From Micrococcales bacterium (GTDB taxonomy: Bacteria; Actinomycetota; Actinomycetes; Actinomycetales; CAWJMD01): a DNA stretch of 32,641 nt. A model generated the notes under the pieces. The model did no database searches, had not been told where the DNA came from, and worked only from the letters and a program-made list of their open reading frames with translations. The stretch covers positions 1 through 32,641 of the forward strand of contig PDSI01000101.1 in NCBI GenBank assembly GCA_002748415.1, written 5' to 3'. A program made the position numbers and the translations under genes. How positions within the stretch are numbered: the stretch's first letter is position 1; every line of letters begins with the position of its first letter. Shown here in pieces: positions 8,074 to 16,371 of the stretch.

Positions 8074-9391
8074 CGCGTCGCCGTCGCCGTCCGGTAACCC
8101 CGACCCGCAGGGTGGCGGTCGACCCGCGCGCGTCCTCCATCTGCGAGGCGATCGTGCGTTTCCAGATCAGGTCGTACAGCCGGTACTCGTCGCCACGCAA
8201 CTGCCCGGAGACCTGCGCAGGCGTCCGGAAGGAGTCGCCGGCGGGGCGGATGGCCTCGTGCGCCTCTTGCGCGTTCTTGGACTTGTTCGCGTACAGCCGA
8301 GGCTTCGCAGGCACGTTCTGGGCGCCGTACAGCTGCTCGATCTGCCGGCGGGATGCCTCGATCGCCTCCCGGGACAGTGCGGTGGAATCGGTCCGCATAT
8401 AGGTGATGAAGCCGTTCTCGTACAGCGTCTGGGCGACCCGCATGGTGTCCCGTGGCGACCAGCGCAACTTGCGGGATGCCTCCTGCTGCAGCGTCGAGGT
8501 GGTGAACGGAGCGGCCGGGCTGCGCCGGTACGGCTTGGTGTCCAACGCGCGGACGACCGCCGGTTGACCGGTGAGCTCACCGTGCAGGTGTTCGGCGGCA
8601 GCCGCGTCCAGCACCGTCGCCGAGCTGGTGAGGCTGCCGCGGTCGTCGAAATCCCGCCCGGTGGCCACCCGGGTTCCGTCGAGGCTGACCAACCGTGCGG
8701 TGAACGGCTCGTCCGCATCGGCCTCGCCCTCATGCGGGGCGAAGGTACCCTCCAGGTCCCAGAACGTGGCGGCCCGGAACATCATCCGTTCGCGTTCGCG
8801 CTCCACCACCATCCGGGTGGCGACAGACTGGACCCGCCCGGCGGACAACCCGTTGCGAACCTTACGCCACAGCACCGGGGAGACCTCGTAGCCGTACAGC
8901 CGGTCCAGGATGCGCCGGGTCTCCTGGGCGTTCACCAACGCTTCGTCGATGTCCCTGGTACTGCTGGCGGCACGCTGGATAGCCTCCCGGGTGATCTCGT
9001 GGAACACCATGCGTTTGACCGGCACTCTGGGCTGCAGCGTCTCCAGCAGATGCCAGGCGATCGCCTCGCCCTCCCGGTCCTCATCGGTGGCCAGCCACAG
9101 TTCGTCGGCGTCCTTGAGAGCACGCTTGAGTTCGGAGACCTTCTTCTTCTTGTCCGCGTCGATCACGTAGTACGGCTCGAAGTCCGCGTCCACGTTGACC
9201 GCGAACTTCCCGAACGGGCCCTTCTTCATGTCCGCCGGTAACTCCGAGGGCTGCGGCAGGTCGCGGATATGCCCGAGGCTGGCCTCGATCTCGAAGCCGG
9301 TACCGAGGAAACCGGCAAGGCTGCGCGCCTTGGCCGGCGACTCCACGATCACCAACCGCCTCAGATCTTGCTCAACCTGCTCAGCCGACAC
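7871..9391 (-). CDS. topA: DNA topoisomerase I, N-terminal part (TOPRIM and active site) of a broken reading frame
   Basis: The start is the GTG at 9389-9391, with GGAAGG six bases upstream; the open frame extends further up but loses all similarity there. It encodes the TOPRIM domain (LVIVESPAKARSLAGFLG near residue 12, then ATDEDREGEAIAWHL), EITREAIQRA, LSAGRVQSVATRMV and the active-site region GFITYMRTDS with its catalytic Tyr. Similarity ends after ARGSTATLRVGVTG (about 8095); the last 75 or so residues, rich in Arg, Gly and His, are out-of-frame translation. The expected segment with FSASGRTxTFPGFLxAYVE is absent from all frames, so the break is a deletion plus frameshift. The gene normally relaxes negative supercoils and is essential in actinobacteria. 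Confidence 0.88.
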   Translation of the reverse strand: MSAEQVEQDLRRLVIVESPAKARSLAGFLGTGFEIEASLGHIRDLPQPSELPADMKKGPFGKFAVNVDADFEPYYVIDADKKKKVSELKRALKDADELWLATDEDREGEAIAWHLLETLQPRVPVKRMVFHEITREAIQRAASSTRDIDEALVNAQETRRILDRLYGYEVSPVLWRKVRNGLSAGRVQSVATRMVVERERERMMFRAATFWDLEGTFAPHEGEADADEPFTARLVSLDGTRVATGRDFDDRGSLTSSATVLDAAAAEHLHGELTGQPAVVRALDTKPYRRSPAAPFTTSTLQQEASRKLRWSPRDTMRVAQTLYENGFITYMRTDSTALSREAIEASRRQIEQLYGAQNVPAKPRLYANKSKNAQEAHEAIRPAGDSFRTPAQVSGQLRGDEYRLYDLIWKRTIASQMEDARGSTATLRVGVTGRRRRRGGRWPVAGGEHRSGAADVGSHRARPHHQPAAALHRGQPGARARRTRHRPPVHVCLHHRSDPGPQLCA

Positions 9392-9519
9392 GTGCCACCT
9401 TCCTGTCCGGTTCGTCGCCGCACCGACCACCTCGCGTGGTTCCTTGCCTGGATGCCCGGTCTGAACCACAACGGCAGGAAGGGTGCGTACCGACAGTTCT
9501 ATCAGGGACCGTAGCCCGT

Positions 9520-10602
9520 TCAGGCACCGGACACGACCGGGGTCTGGCCGTTGACTGCCACCCGGGCGAACGACTCGGCCCGTTCGATAGCCTCCAGCGC
9601 GCTTTCCTCCGGGCGCCGGTGGGTCAGGCCGATGTGAACCTCCACATCGGCCAGTTCCGGGCTGGCCGCAGCCGCGGTGCGGATACGTTCCGCGGCCCGC
9701 AAGACGCGTGGCCGATCCCACTCGGGCATGACGACCACGAACTGCAAATCGTTCCATACGGCGACCTGCGCCTGGCCTCCGAAGATCGTGACCAGGTTCT
9801 CGCCGAGACACTTCTTCGCCCGCTGCACGGTTTCCGCCACGTCGGCTGGTGAGCGGGGGTTGCGGACGACGATGTGGGTCATGAGCATGCACGGGTCGTA
9901 GGCATCGGGAGCGGTCACCTCGACGGCCCGCCGATTGGGCAACCCGGTGTTCTCGTCGGTGTAGGCCAGCGAGAACAATCGCTTCGACTGGTCCTCGGCA
10001 CCGTTGACCAACCGCTGGTAGGTGTTCAGCAAGCACAGCACCAGGATGGCCACCAGGAGCACCATGTCGGTCGTCACTTCGGCCGTGTGCGCCCTTCCCC
10101 ACGGCATCCTGGCCAGGTTCATCCAGGTCAGGCTCAGGTGTACGGCGAAGAACACGAACAAGCTCATGCTCAGCAGCTCGTACGGCATGACCAAGCACAC
10201 CAGCATGCAGCACAGGATGAACACCGGAGCACCGCCGACGATGCCCTCTTGTACCGGGTTACGGGCCAGTGCCAGGTTGACGATCGACCAGGAGATGTCG
10301 TACAGCACGATCACGGCGACCAACACCCGTTCGATGCCCGGCACCCACTCGATCCGGCTCAGGCCGATGAAGGCGATCAGGCAGACCAGCAGCGCAACAC
10401 CGTTGGTGGCCAGATATGCGACAGTGACCTCACTGCCGTTCTTGACGGCCCACACCATCGGAAGCAGGCAAGCCACGGCGGTCAGCACCAAAACGATGCG
10501 GTAGACCCGCCGTTTCACCAGCACCATGAAGGCAGCTGTGGACTCGGCCGAGTCGCTCGGCGTGCTCACAACCTGGTGCGGCACGCCCACTCGAGTGCCC
10601 AC
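9520..10602 (-). CDS. Membrane protein with degenerate GGDEF domain
   Basis: About 360 residues from a GTG at 10602, which has AGGAAAGG upstream at slightly long spacing; the frame extends to 10665, and a GTG nearer the first helix is also possible. About six to seven hydrophobic segments fill the first half. They are followed by LAYTDENTGLPNRR, the classic entry motif of a GGDEF domain. The catalytic GG(D/E)EF hairpin is missing: WNDLQFVVVMP stands where RxGGEEFxxxxP is expected, and the metal-binding Asp region is also altered. It therefore cannot be a normal diguanylate cyclase and may be a sensor or c-di-GMP effector. It lies alone between hppA and topA on the same strand. Confidence 0.8.
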   Translation of the reverse strand: MGTRVGVPHQVVSTPSDSAESTAAFMVLVKRRVYRIVLVLTAVACLLPMVWAVKNGSEVTVAYLATNGVALLVCLIAFIGLSRIEWVPGIERVLVAVIVLYDISWSIVNLALARNPVQEGIVGGAPVFILCCMLVCLVMPYELLSMSLFVFFAVHLSLTWMNLARMPWGRAHTAEVTTDMVLLVAILVLCLLNTYQRLVNGAEDQSKRLFSLAYTDENTGLPNRRAVEVTAPDAYDPCMLMTHIVVRNPRSPADVAETVQRAKKCLGENLVTIFGGQAQVAVWNDLQFVVVMPEWDRPRVLRAAERIRTAAAASPELADVEVHIGLTHRRPEESALEAIERAESFARVAVNGQTPVVSGA

Positions 10603-10720
10603 GACAGAAGCCGCCTTTCCTGAACATTCACTGACCAGTATGGGGCATCTTGCCCGACTCGCCAACCCCGTATGCGCGTTTCCGATCAGATCACACCGTG
10701 GCCACCGCGGAAATGCCTCG

Positions 10721-10744
10721 CGGGGCCGCAGCTTCGCGGCCCCG
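10721..10744 (-). terminator. GC-rich hairpin, likely hppA terminator
   Basis: CGGGGCCGC, a six-base loop and GCGGCCCCG form a perfect 9-bp stem in the 279-bp gap below the hppA stop on the minus strand. No U-tract follows, as is common for actinobacterial terminators. The rest of 10666-10944 shows no gene. Confidence 0.55.
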
Positions 10745-10944
10745 ACAGCGACAGTTTCCGACGACGTACCCCCCTACACCACTCACCATAACCCGCGGGC
10801 AGACCGGCTGGATAGTGGATGGCCGCTGAAGTGGCGTGCCCCGGTACAGCCGGATGGCGCGCCACGCCTGGCCGCGACCCGGCATGTTCTGCCGGGCCCG
10901 GCAGAACCAGCAGGAAGCGAGGCCTCAGCTGGCCACCGGAGGCG

Positions 10945-13260
10945 TCAACTGACCGCGGCCGGAGCCTCGGCGCCCTCCACCTCGCCCAATGTGTTCGCGC
11001 GGCGCTTGGACAGCATCACTGCCATCACGATTCCCAGCGCGGCGGCGCCTGCGATTGCGAACCGCAGCGCGCTGTTGGCGTCCGGGCCGGCCGACAACAC
11101 GATCACCCCGGGCGCGATCAACACGGCCACCAGGTTCATGACCTTCAGCAGCGGGTTGATCGCCGGCCCAGCGGTGTCCTTGAACGGGTCGCCGACGGTG
11201 TCACCGATCACGGTGGCCTCGTGCGCCGAGGATCCCTTGCCGCCGTGGTGACCGTCCTCGACCAGCTTCTTGGCGTTGTCCCAGGACCCGCCCGCGTTGG
11301 CCAGGAATACGGCCATCAGGACACCGGCACCGATGGCCCCGGCCAGGTATCCGGCCAGCGCTCCGGCCCCGAGCCCGAACCCGACCGCGATGGGTGCCAG
11401 AGCGGCCAGCAGCCCGGGGGTGGCCAGTTCGCGCAGCGAATCACGGGTGCAGATGTCCACCACCCGGCCGTATTCCGGGCGTTCCTTGCCGGTCATGATC
11501 CCGGGATGTTCGGCGAACTGCCGGCGGACCTCGAACACGATGGCACCGGCTGCCCGCGTCACCGCGTCGATCGCCAAGCCGGAGAACAGGAACACCACGG
11601 ACGCCCCGATGATCAGCCCGATCAGCGTGCGTGGCTCCACGATGGCGTAGGACACCGTGCCCGCGCCGACCCCCGCATCGGCGAGCGCCGTGTTGACGGC
11701 CTCGGTGTAAGACCCGAACAGGGCCGTCGCCGCGAGGACCGCGGTGGCGATGGCGATCCCCTTGGTGATGGCCTTGGTTGTGTTGCCGACCGCATCCAGG
11801 TCGGTGAGCACCTGGGCGCCTTCGTCGTCGACGTCGCCGCTCATCTCCGCGATGCCCTGGGCGTTGTCGCTGACCGGGCCGAAGGTGTCCATGGCGACGA
11901 TGACTCCGACTGTGGTGAGCAGTCCGCATCCGGCCAGGGCGATGAAGAACAACGACAACACCATCACCCCGCCGCCCAGCAGCAGGGCACCGTAAACGGC
12001 AGCGGCAACGATGACAGCGGTCAGGACCGCGGATTCGAATCCGACACCGATACCGGACAACACCACGGTCGCCGGGCCGGTCAGCGCGGTGCGCGCGACG
12101 TTCATCGTCGGATGCTTGTCGGTGCCGGTGAAGTACCCGGTAAGCCACAGGATGACCCCCGCGAGCACGATGCCGAGGATCACCGCGCCGCTGGCGGCCA
12201 GTCGCGGATCCGAGTTCAGGGCCGCCACTTCGTCGTTGGCTCCGCCGAGTTCCGCGTAGCTACCCGGCAGGTAGACGAAAGCCGCGACCGAACTGACGAC
12301 CGCGGAAACCAGGGCGGAGATGTAGAACCCACGATTGATCGCGGTCAGCCCGGACTCCTCGGCCCGCGGCTTGGTGATGTACACCCCCAGAACCGCGGTG
12401 AGCGCGCCGATGGCGGGCACGATCAACGGGAAGACCAGCCCGGCTTCGCCGAACGCGGCCTTACCCAGGATGAGGGCCGCCACCAGCGTCACCGCGTAGG
12501 ACTCGAACAGGTCGGCGGCCATCCCGGCGCAGTCGCCGACATTGTCGCCCACGTTGTCGGCGATGGTTGCGGCATTGCGCGGATCGTCCTCGGGAATGCC
12601 GGCTTCCACCTTGCCGACCAGGTCGGCCCCGACGTCCGCCGCCTTGGTGAAGATGCCGCCGCCGACCCTCATGAACATCGCCAGCAAGGCGGCACCGAAA
12701 CCGAAACCCTCCAGGACGGCCGGCGCATCGCCACGGTAGACCAGCACCACGACGGAGGCTCCCAGCAGTCCCAGGCCGACCGTCACCATGCCGACCACGC
12801 CGCCGGTCCGGAAAGCGACCCGCATGCCCTCGTCCCGGCCGGCCACCCCACGCCTGGCCGCAGCCGCGACCCGCACGTTGGCACGCACCGCCAGCCACAT
12901 GCCCAGGTAGCCGATGGCTGCTGAGAACGCCGCACCGACAAGGAAGAACACGCTGCGCCCGACCCGAACACCGCCGTCGCCGGGTAGCAAGAACAGCAGC
13001 GCGAACACGACCACCGCGAACAGGGCCAGAGTCCGGAACTGACGGCTCAAGTAGGCAGCAGCACCCTCTTGTACGGCCGAGGCGATCTCCTGCATCGCCT
13101 CGGTTCCCTGGCTGGCGGACAACACCTGGGAACGGAACAGCACCGCCATGCCCAGGCACACCACAGCGATCCCGGCGATCGCCGCGACAACCCCGAGATT
13201 GCCGGAAGCCAGCTCAACGGCAACCGAATCGGCCGTTACAGCACGTAGGGATACCATCAT
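10945..13260 (-). CDS. hppA: Membrane-bound H+-translocating pyrophosphatase (K+-independent type)
   Basis: 771 residues with about 15-16 transmembrane helices, the usual length. Hallmark motifs are present: DVGADLVGKVEAGIPEDDPR followed by NVGDNVGDCAGMAADLFES, and near the end GGSWDNAKK and a GDTVGDPFKDTAGP segment, giving the Asp clusters that bind Mg-PPi. The selectivity segment reads GNTTKA (Lys about residue 495); Lys instead of Ala here marks the K+-independent, proton-pumping class. The enzyme hydrolyses cytoplasmic pyrophosphate and exports H+. The ATG start has GAGGAG five bases upstream. It lies 60 bp after the bldG-like gene on the same strand and may share its transcript. Confidence 0.96.
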   Translation of the reverse strand: MMVSLRAVTADSVAVELASGNLGVVAAIAGIAVVCLGMAVLFRSQVLSASQGTEAMQEIASAVQEGAAAYLSRQFRTLALFAVVVFALLFLLPGDGGVRVGRSVFFLVGAAFSAAIGYLGMWLAVRANVRVAAAARRGVAGRDEGMRVAFRTGGVVGMVTVGLGLLGASVVVLVYRGDAPAVLEGFGFGAALLAMFMRVGGGIFTKAADVGADLVGKVEAGIPEDDPRNAATIADNVGDNVGDCAGMAADLFESYAVTLVAALILGKAAFGEAGLVFPLIVPAIGALTAVLGVYITKPRAEESGLTAINRGFYISALVSAVVSSVAAFVYLPGSYAELGGANDEVAALNSDPRLAASGAVILGIVLAGVILWLTGYFTGTDKHPTMNVARTALTGPATVVLSGIGVGFESAVLTAVIVAAAVYGALLLGGGVMVLSLFFIALAGCGLLTTVGVIVAMDTFGPVSDNAQGIAEMSGDVDDEGAQVLTDLDAVGNTTKAITKGIAIATAVLAATALFGSYTEAVNTALADAGVGAGTVSYAIVEPRTLIGLIIGASVVFLFSGLAIDAVTRAAGAIVFEVRRQFAEHPGIMTGKERPEYGRVVDICTRDSLRELATPGLLAALAPIAVGFGLGAGALAGYLAGAIGAGVLMAVFLANAGGSWDNAKKLVEDGHHGGKGSSAHEATVIGDTVGDPFKDTAGPAINPLLKVMNLVAVLIAPGVIVLSAGPDANSALRFAIAGAAALGIVMAVMLSKRRANTLGEVEGAEAPAAVS

Positions 13261-13320
13261 TGATTCTCCTCGTGTTCTCCGCCCGCGGCCGCTGGCGTGC
13301 CGTCGAGGGTGGCAAGCGGC

Positions 13321-13662
13321 CTACGCCACGGCTGTCAACGCTGACTCAACCGTGTCATGAATGGGAAAGACTTTGGTAAGACCTGTGATCCGGAACACTT
13401 TGAGAATCTTCTCCTCGTGACAGACGAGCGCCAGAGTCCCGTCCTGGGCCCGGATGCGCTTGAGACAGCCCACCAGCACGCCCAACCCGGTCGAGTCCAG
13501 AAACTCCACCTCGGTCATGTCGATCACCAGATGATGCCTGCCATCGGCGACCAACTCGTTGAGGTGCTCCCGCAGGACCGGTGCGGTATAGACATCGATT
13601 TCGCCCTGCACGGCAACGACGGAGCGGTCGCCTTGCTCGCGGTTGGTGACGGTCAGATCCAC
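13321..13662 (-). CDS. bldG: BldG-like anti-sigma factor antagonist (STAS domain)
   Basis: 113 residues from the GTG at 13660-13662, with GAAGGG seven bases upstream. This start gives exactly the length of Streptomyces BldG and is preferred to the ATG at 13710, which adds 16 unconserved residues. A single STAS domain contains [15 protein letters not shown], the phospho-acceptor loop [12 protein letters not shown] (Ser57, the same number as in BldG) and [16 protein letters not shown]. When unphosphorylated, such proteins bind anti-sigma kinases and release sigma factors controlling development, antibiotic production and stress responses. No RsbW-like kinase is adjacent, unlike in Streptomyces. 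The 201 bp upstream to the tad gene probably contain its promoter. Confidence 0.9.
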   Translation of the reverse strand: MDLTVTNREQGDRSVVAVQGEIDVYTAPVLREHLNELVADGRHHLVIDMTEVEFLDSTGLGVLVGCLKRIRAQDGTLALVCHEEKILKVFRITGLTKVFPIHDTVESALTAVA

Positions 13663-13863
13663 GGCACTACCCTTCAATTCCCCGGATGTCGTTGTAGCGA
13701 ATCCGTCCATTCAACCACCACCGACGTTCACGCCGCCTGCTGACATGGCGGCCCAGCCCGGCCACGCCGGTATCGCCCCGTCGACCGGACCTCAACCGTG
13801 TACCGACCACCGTCGCGGCACTGCCGACACACCGGACAAACCAGGCCCGCCGGACAGAGCTCG

Positions 13864-14256
13864 CTAGCCCGGATCGTGTGCGGGGTTGGTGGGTGGGCCG
13901 GCGCGGGCGGTAGCCGAGACCGACCACGGTCCTGCCTCGGCGGGCGCGCGGACCGTCACCAGCACGTCCGAACCGATGACCTCGCAGTGGGTGAGGACCA
14001 CGTCGTGCCGGCCGGCAGCCTCGGTGGCCACGGCGCAACCGTCCGGCGGCTGCCCGGTCCGGGCTGCGTCCAGCATCGTCTGGGCAGCCGCGAGCGCGGC
14101 CAAGTCCGCCGCGATGCGGCAATGCTGGCGTTGACCGAGTAGCTGCGCGACCGTTCCGAGCAGCAGCGCCAAGCTGACCGCCACGCCGATGCAGGCGAGC
14201 GCCAGCACCGTGCCCGCCCCGTCGTCCCGGCCACCGGGCGCGCCGGGCCGGCTCAC
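13864..14256 (-). CDS. TadE-like minor pilin / Rv3655c-like protein
   Basis: 130 residues from the GTG at 14254-14256, which overlaps the previous stop as GTGA; an upstream in-frame extension to 14358 lies inside the preceding gene and is unlikely. A short Arg/Gly-rich leader ends at GAGTVLALACIGVAVSLALL, a single membrane helix, and is followed by an Ala-rich helix with two Cys and a small beta-rich end. It looks like a TadE-class pseudopilin, but the Glu at +5 of the mature helix is missing, as in the second small pilin of mycobacterial tad loci. It is the last gene of the tad cluster here. Confidence 0.72.
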   Translation of the reverse strand: MSRPGAPGGRDDGAGTVLALACIGVAVSLALLLGTVAQLLGQRQHCRIAADLAALAAAQTMLDAARTGQPPDGCAVATEAAGRHDVVLTHCEVIGSDVLVTVRAPAEAGPWSVSATARAGPPTNPAHDPG

Positions 14257-14669
14257 CCGGTGTCCTCGGTCAAGGCGACAGCCCGCCCGCGCACGGTAAG
14301 AGCCGGCCGCCCGGGTAGCGGTAACCGCACCGCCCGGGTCACGACCACCGTCGTCCACCGGTCTGCGCGGCGGACGCGCACCTGCACCGGTGCGCCGGCC
14401 GCCGAGGACGCGGCGGCCCGCGCCGTCGCCAACGGCTCACCGCGGGCCGCCGCCCGCGCACCGACACCGGCAGCCGAAGACACCGCCAGCTGCGTGGTGC
14501 CCAGCACGACCACCCCTGCCAGCAGGCCAATGACCACGGTGACGGCAACCAGGGCAATGGCTGTCTCCACGGTCGCCGTGCCTTCCTCGGCACGCCGGGT
14601 GCCCAGCAGCGGCCAGGGCCTGGTACCGGGCCCGGCGTAGCGGCGTGCCGACGTTGCTGCGGTGGCCAC
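14253..14669 (-). CDS. tadE: TadE-family pseudopilin
   Basis: 138 residues from the GTG at 14667-14669, one base after the stop of the Flp-like pilin gene. The leader ends RRAEEG, followed by TATVETAIALVAVTVVIG, which has a prepilin-peptidase Gly and Glu at +5 of the mature helix, the TadE signature. The remaining 80 residues form a small mixed domain. TadE-type minor pilins are cleaved at the membrane and help assemble Flp pili. Both ends are tightly spaced with neighbours, so the three small genes form one translational unit. Confidence 0.83.
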   Translation of the reverse strand: MATAATSARRYAGPGTRPWPLLGTRRAEEGTATVETAIALVAVTVVIGLLAGVVVLGTTQLAVSSAAGVGARAAARGEPLATARAAASSAAGAPVQVRVRRADRWTTVVVTRAVRLPLPGRPALTVRGRAVALTEDTG

Positions 14670-14670
14670 C

Positions 14671-14910
14671 TCAGACCACGGACAGTGCCCGCATGATGAT
14701 GCCCAACAACACCGCCCGTACCTGCCCGCTGCTGAGCAGAGCCATCAGGAGTGCGGCGAAACCCGCTGCCGCGAGGGTGGCGATGGCGTACTCAGCCGTG
14801 GCCATTCCGGCTTCACCCGCCGAAGGCCGCTTCAGGTGGACGAAGCGGGTACCGTTCGGACGCTCGGCTGACGGCGGGCGACCCGGCCGAGCCGGTGGCA
14901 ATTGGTCCAT
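14671..14910 (-). CDS. Flp-like pilin (DUF4244 family)
   Basis: 79 residues from the ATG at 14908-14910, with CAGGAGAG seven bases upstream; a much longer open frame upstream (to 15717) is antisense to a GGDEF gene. A 35-residue polar leader ends in Gly, followed by MATAEYAIATLAAAGFAALL. The cleavage-site Gly35, Glu40 and Tyr41 match the Flp-type G/xxxxEY pattern, and one long hydrophobic helix follows. This is the likely major pilin of the Tad system. The tadC gene that would normally precede it lies 2.7 kb away beyond the two plus-strand GGDEF genes, so it probably has its own promoter in 14911-15066. Confidence 0.85.
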   Translation of the reverse strand: MDQLPPARPGRPPSAERPNGTRFVHLKRPSAGEAGMATAEYAIATLAAAGFAALLMALLSSGQVRAVLLGIIMRALSVV

Positions 14911-15066
14911 GAGTGACTCTCCTGACACGGTAGGGGAACAGTTGTCCGGTGCATCGTCACCCCCCGGCACGAAGCCGGTAGCCGCGTCCACAGACACACA
15001 GTGAACGAAAGGTACTAGCCGGACTGTGGACTCCAGCGACCGAGGCGCCGCGCCGACCACAAAGGT

Positions 15067-16371
15067 GTGACCGTCACCGCGCACCAGCACCGCACAGGTG
15101 GCCTCGTGGCCGCCGCGAGGTGGATCCGCGCGGACGAAGACTTCGTCGCAGCCGGCTATCAGCGTGTGCACGTCCTGATCTGGACCGTGGCAGTCGCCGC
15201 GCTGATGGGCGGAATCGCCCTCGAACTGCTGATCACCGGGCCGAAGTGGACTCTGGCGCTGCGGGCCGCGTTCATCGTGCCGCTGGCCACGGCCGCCGCT
15301 CTTATCGCCCGGCGTCCTGCCTGGCGGCAACGGGTGTCGATCTCCGTGTATTCGCTGCTCGCCGTTTTCGCCATCGTGGCCACCCTGGCGATGCCGGGTG
15401 GCACCGCGTCCGGAATATCCGCGATGTGGGCGGTGCTCACCGCGGCGTCGATCGCCGAAACCTGGCGACGCAGCCTTCAGGTTGCCGTCGGTGCGACCGC
15501 CGTGCTGGTTCTGATCGTCTTTCTCAGCCCGCCTCAGGGGGTCTACACCGTCGGCGACCAGCTCGGCGGGGTCCTCGGCGCCGGCCTCGGACTGGTCGCG
15601 GTGGTGACGTTGGGCGCGAGGCAACGCGAGCATGTGGCCGCAACACTGGTGGCCGAACACGACAGGGGCAACGAGCTGACTTTGCAGCTGCAGGCGACCA
15701 GGCAGCACCTGGAGCAACGCGTGGCCGAACGTACCCGGCAGCTACAGCAGCAGGCCCTGGACCTGCGCGCGCAACAACGCATCCTGCAGGACTCACTGCG
15801 GGAACGGGAACGGCTCACCGCCCAACTGGCAGAGATGAGCAGCCGCGACGAATTGACCGGGCTGCCCAACCGCCGTCACTTCACCGCAATGATGGAACTG
15901 CTGCACCGGCAGGGACAACCGGTCGGCATTCTGGCCATCGACGTCGACCACTTCAAGGTCATCAACGACCGGTACGGTCACGCATGCGGTGACTCGGTAC
16001 TGCGCGAACTGGCCGGCATCCTCCAGGCCCACGTCGGCACCGAGGACCTGCCGGCCAGGATCGGCGGGGAGGAGTTCGTCGTGCTGCTGCCCGGCACCCA
16101 CATGGCTGCGGCCGCCCAGGTGGGTGAACAGGTCAGGCAGGCCGTCTACTCCCACCACTGGCAACGGCTGGTGGGCGAGCACCGGGTCACCATCAGTGTC
16201 GGGGTCGCTGACGCGGGCGCGGGCCGCGCGCCGGCCGAGGGGCTGCAAGCCGCGGACCAGGTGCTGTACCGGGCCAAGGAGGCCGGCCGGAACCGGGTGT
16301 GTTCGGCGGCCGTCTCGGCGGCCCCAGAGGGCACCCCGGCGGCGACACCGGCCCGGTCGAGCCCATCATGA
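15067..16371 (+). CDS. Membrane diguanylate cyclase (GGDEF), first of a pair
   Basis: 434 residues. Five to six hydrophobic segments in the first 180 residues are followed by a long Gln/Arg-rich coiled coil (about 185-270), then a GGDEF domain with SSRDELTGLPNRRH, AIDVDHFKVINDRYGH, RIGGEEFVVLLP (about 331-342) and YRAKEAGRN. All catalytic elements are present, so c-di-GMP synthesis from two GTP is likely. The RxxD inhibitory site before GGEEF is absent (GTED there), so product feedback may be lost. The GTG at 15067 has a poorly spaced leader; a GTG at 15106 behind AGGTGG is an alternative. It is divergent from the pilin gene, with a 156-bp gap, and overlaps the next GGDEF gene. Confidence 0.9.
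   Translation: MTVTAHQHRTGGLVAAARWIRADEDFVAAGYQRVHVLIWTVAVAALMGGIALELLITGPKWTLALRAAFIVPLATAAALIARRPAWRQRVSISVYSLLAVFAIVATLAMPGGTASGISAMWAVLTAASIAETWRRSLQVAVGATAVLVLIVFLSPPQGVYTVGDQLGGVLGAGLGLVAVVTLGARQREHVAATLVAEHDRGNELTLQLQATRQHLEQRVAERTRQLQQQALDLRAQQRILQDSLRERERLTAQLAEMSSRDELTGLPNRRHFTAMMELLHRQGQPVGILAIDVDHFKVINDRYGHACGDSVLRELAGILQAHVGTEDLPARIGGEEFVVLLPGTHMAAAAQVGEQVRQAVYSHHWQRLVGEHRVTISVGVADAGAGRAPAEGLQAADQVLYRAKEAGRNRVCSAAVSAAPEGTPAATPARSSPS

Noticed and set aside
10819..12924. 701-codon plus-strand open frame opposite hppA
   Set aside because: It is the antisense of a fully conserved pyrophosphatase. It is rich in Gly, Arg, His and Asp with no family motif, as usual for the complementary frame of high-GC genes.
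14911..15717. Long minus-strand extension upstream of the Flp-like pilin
   Set aside because: The pilin has a good ribosome site at 14910 and the right length from there. The extension is antisense to a GGDEF gene.
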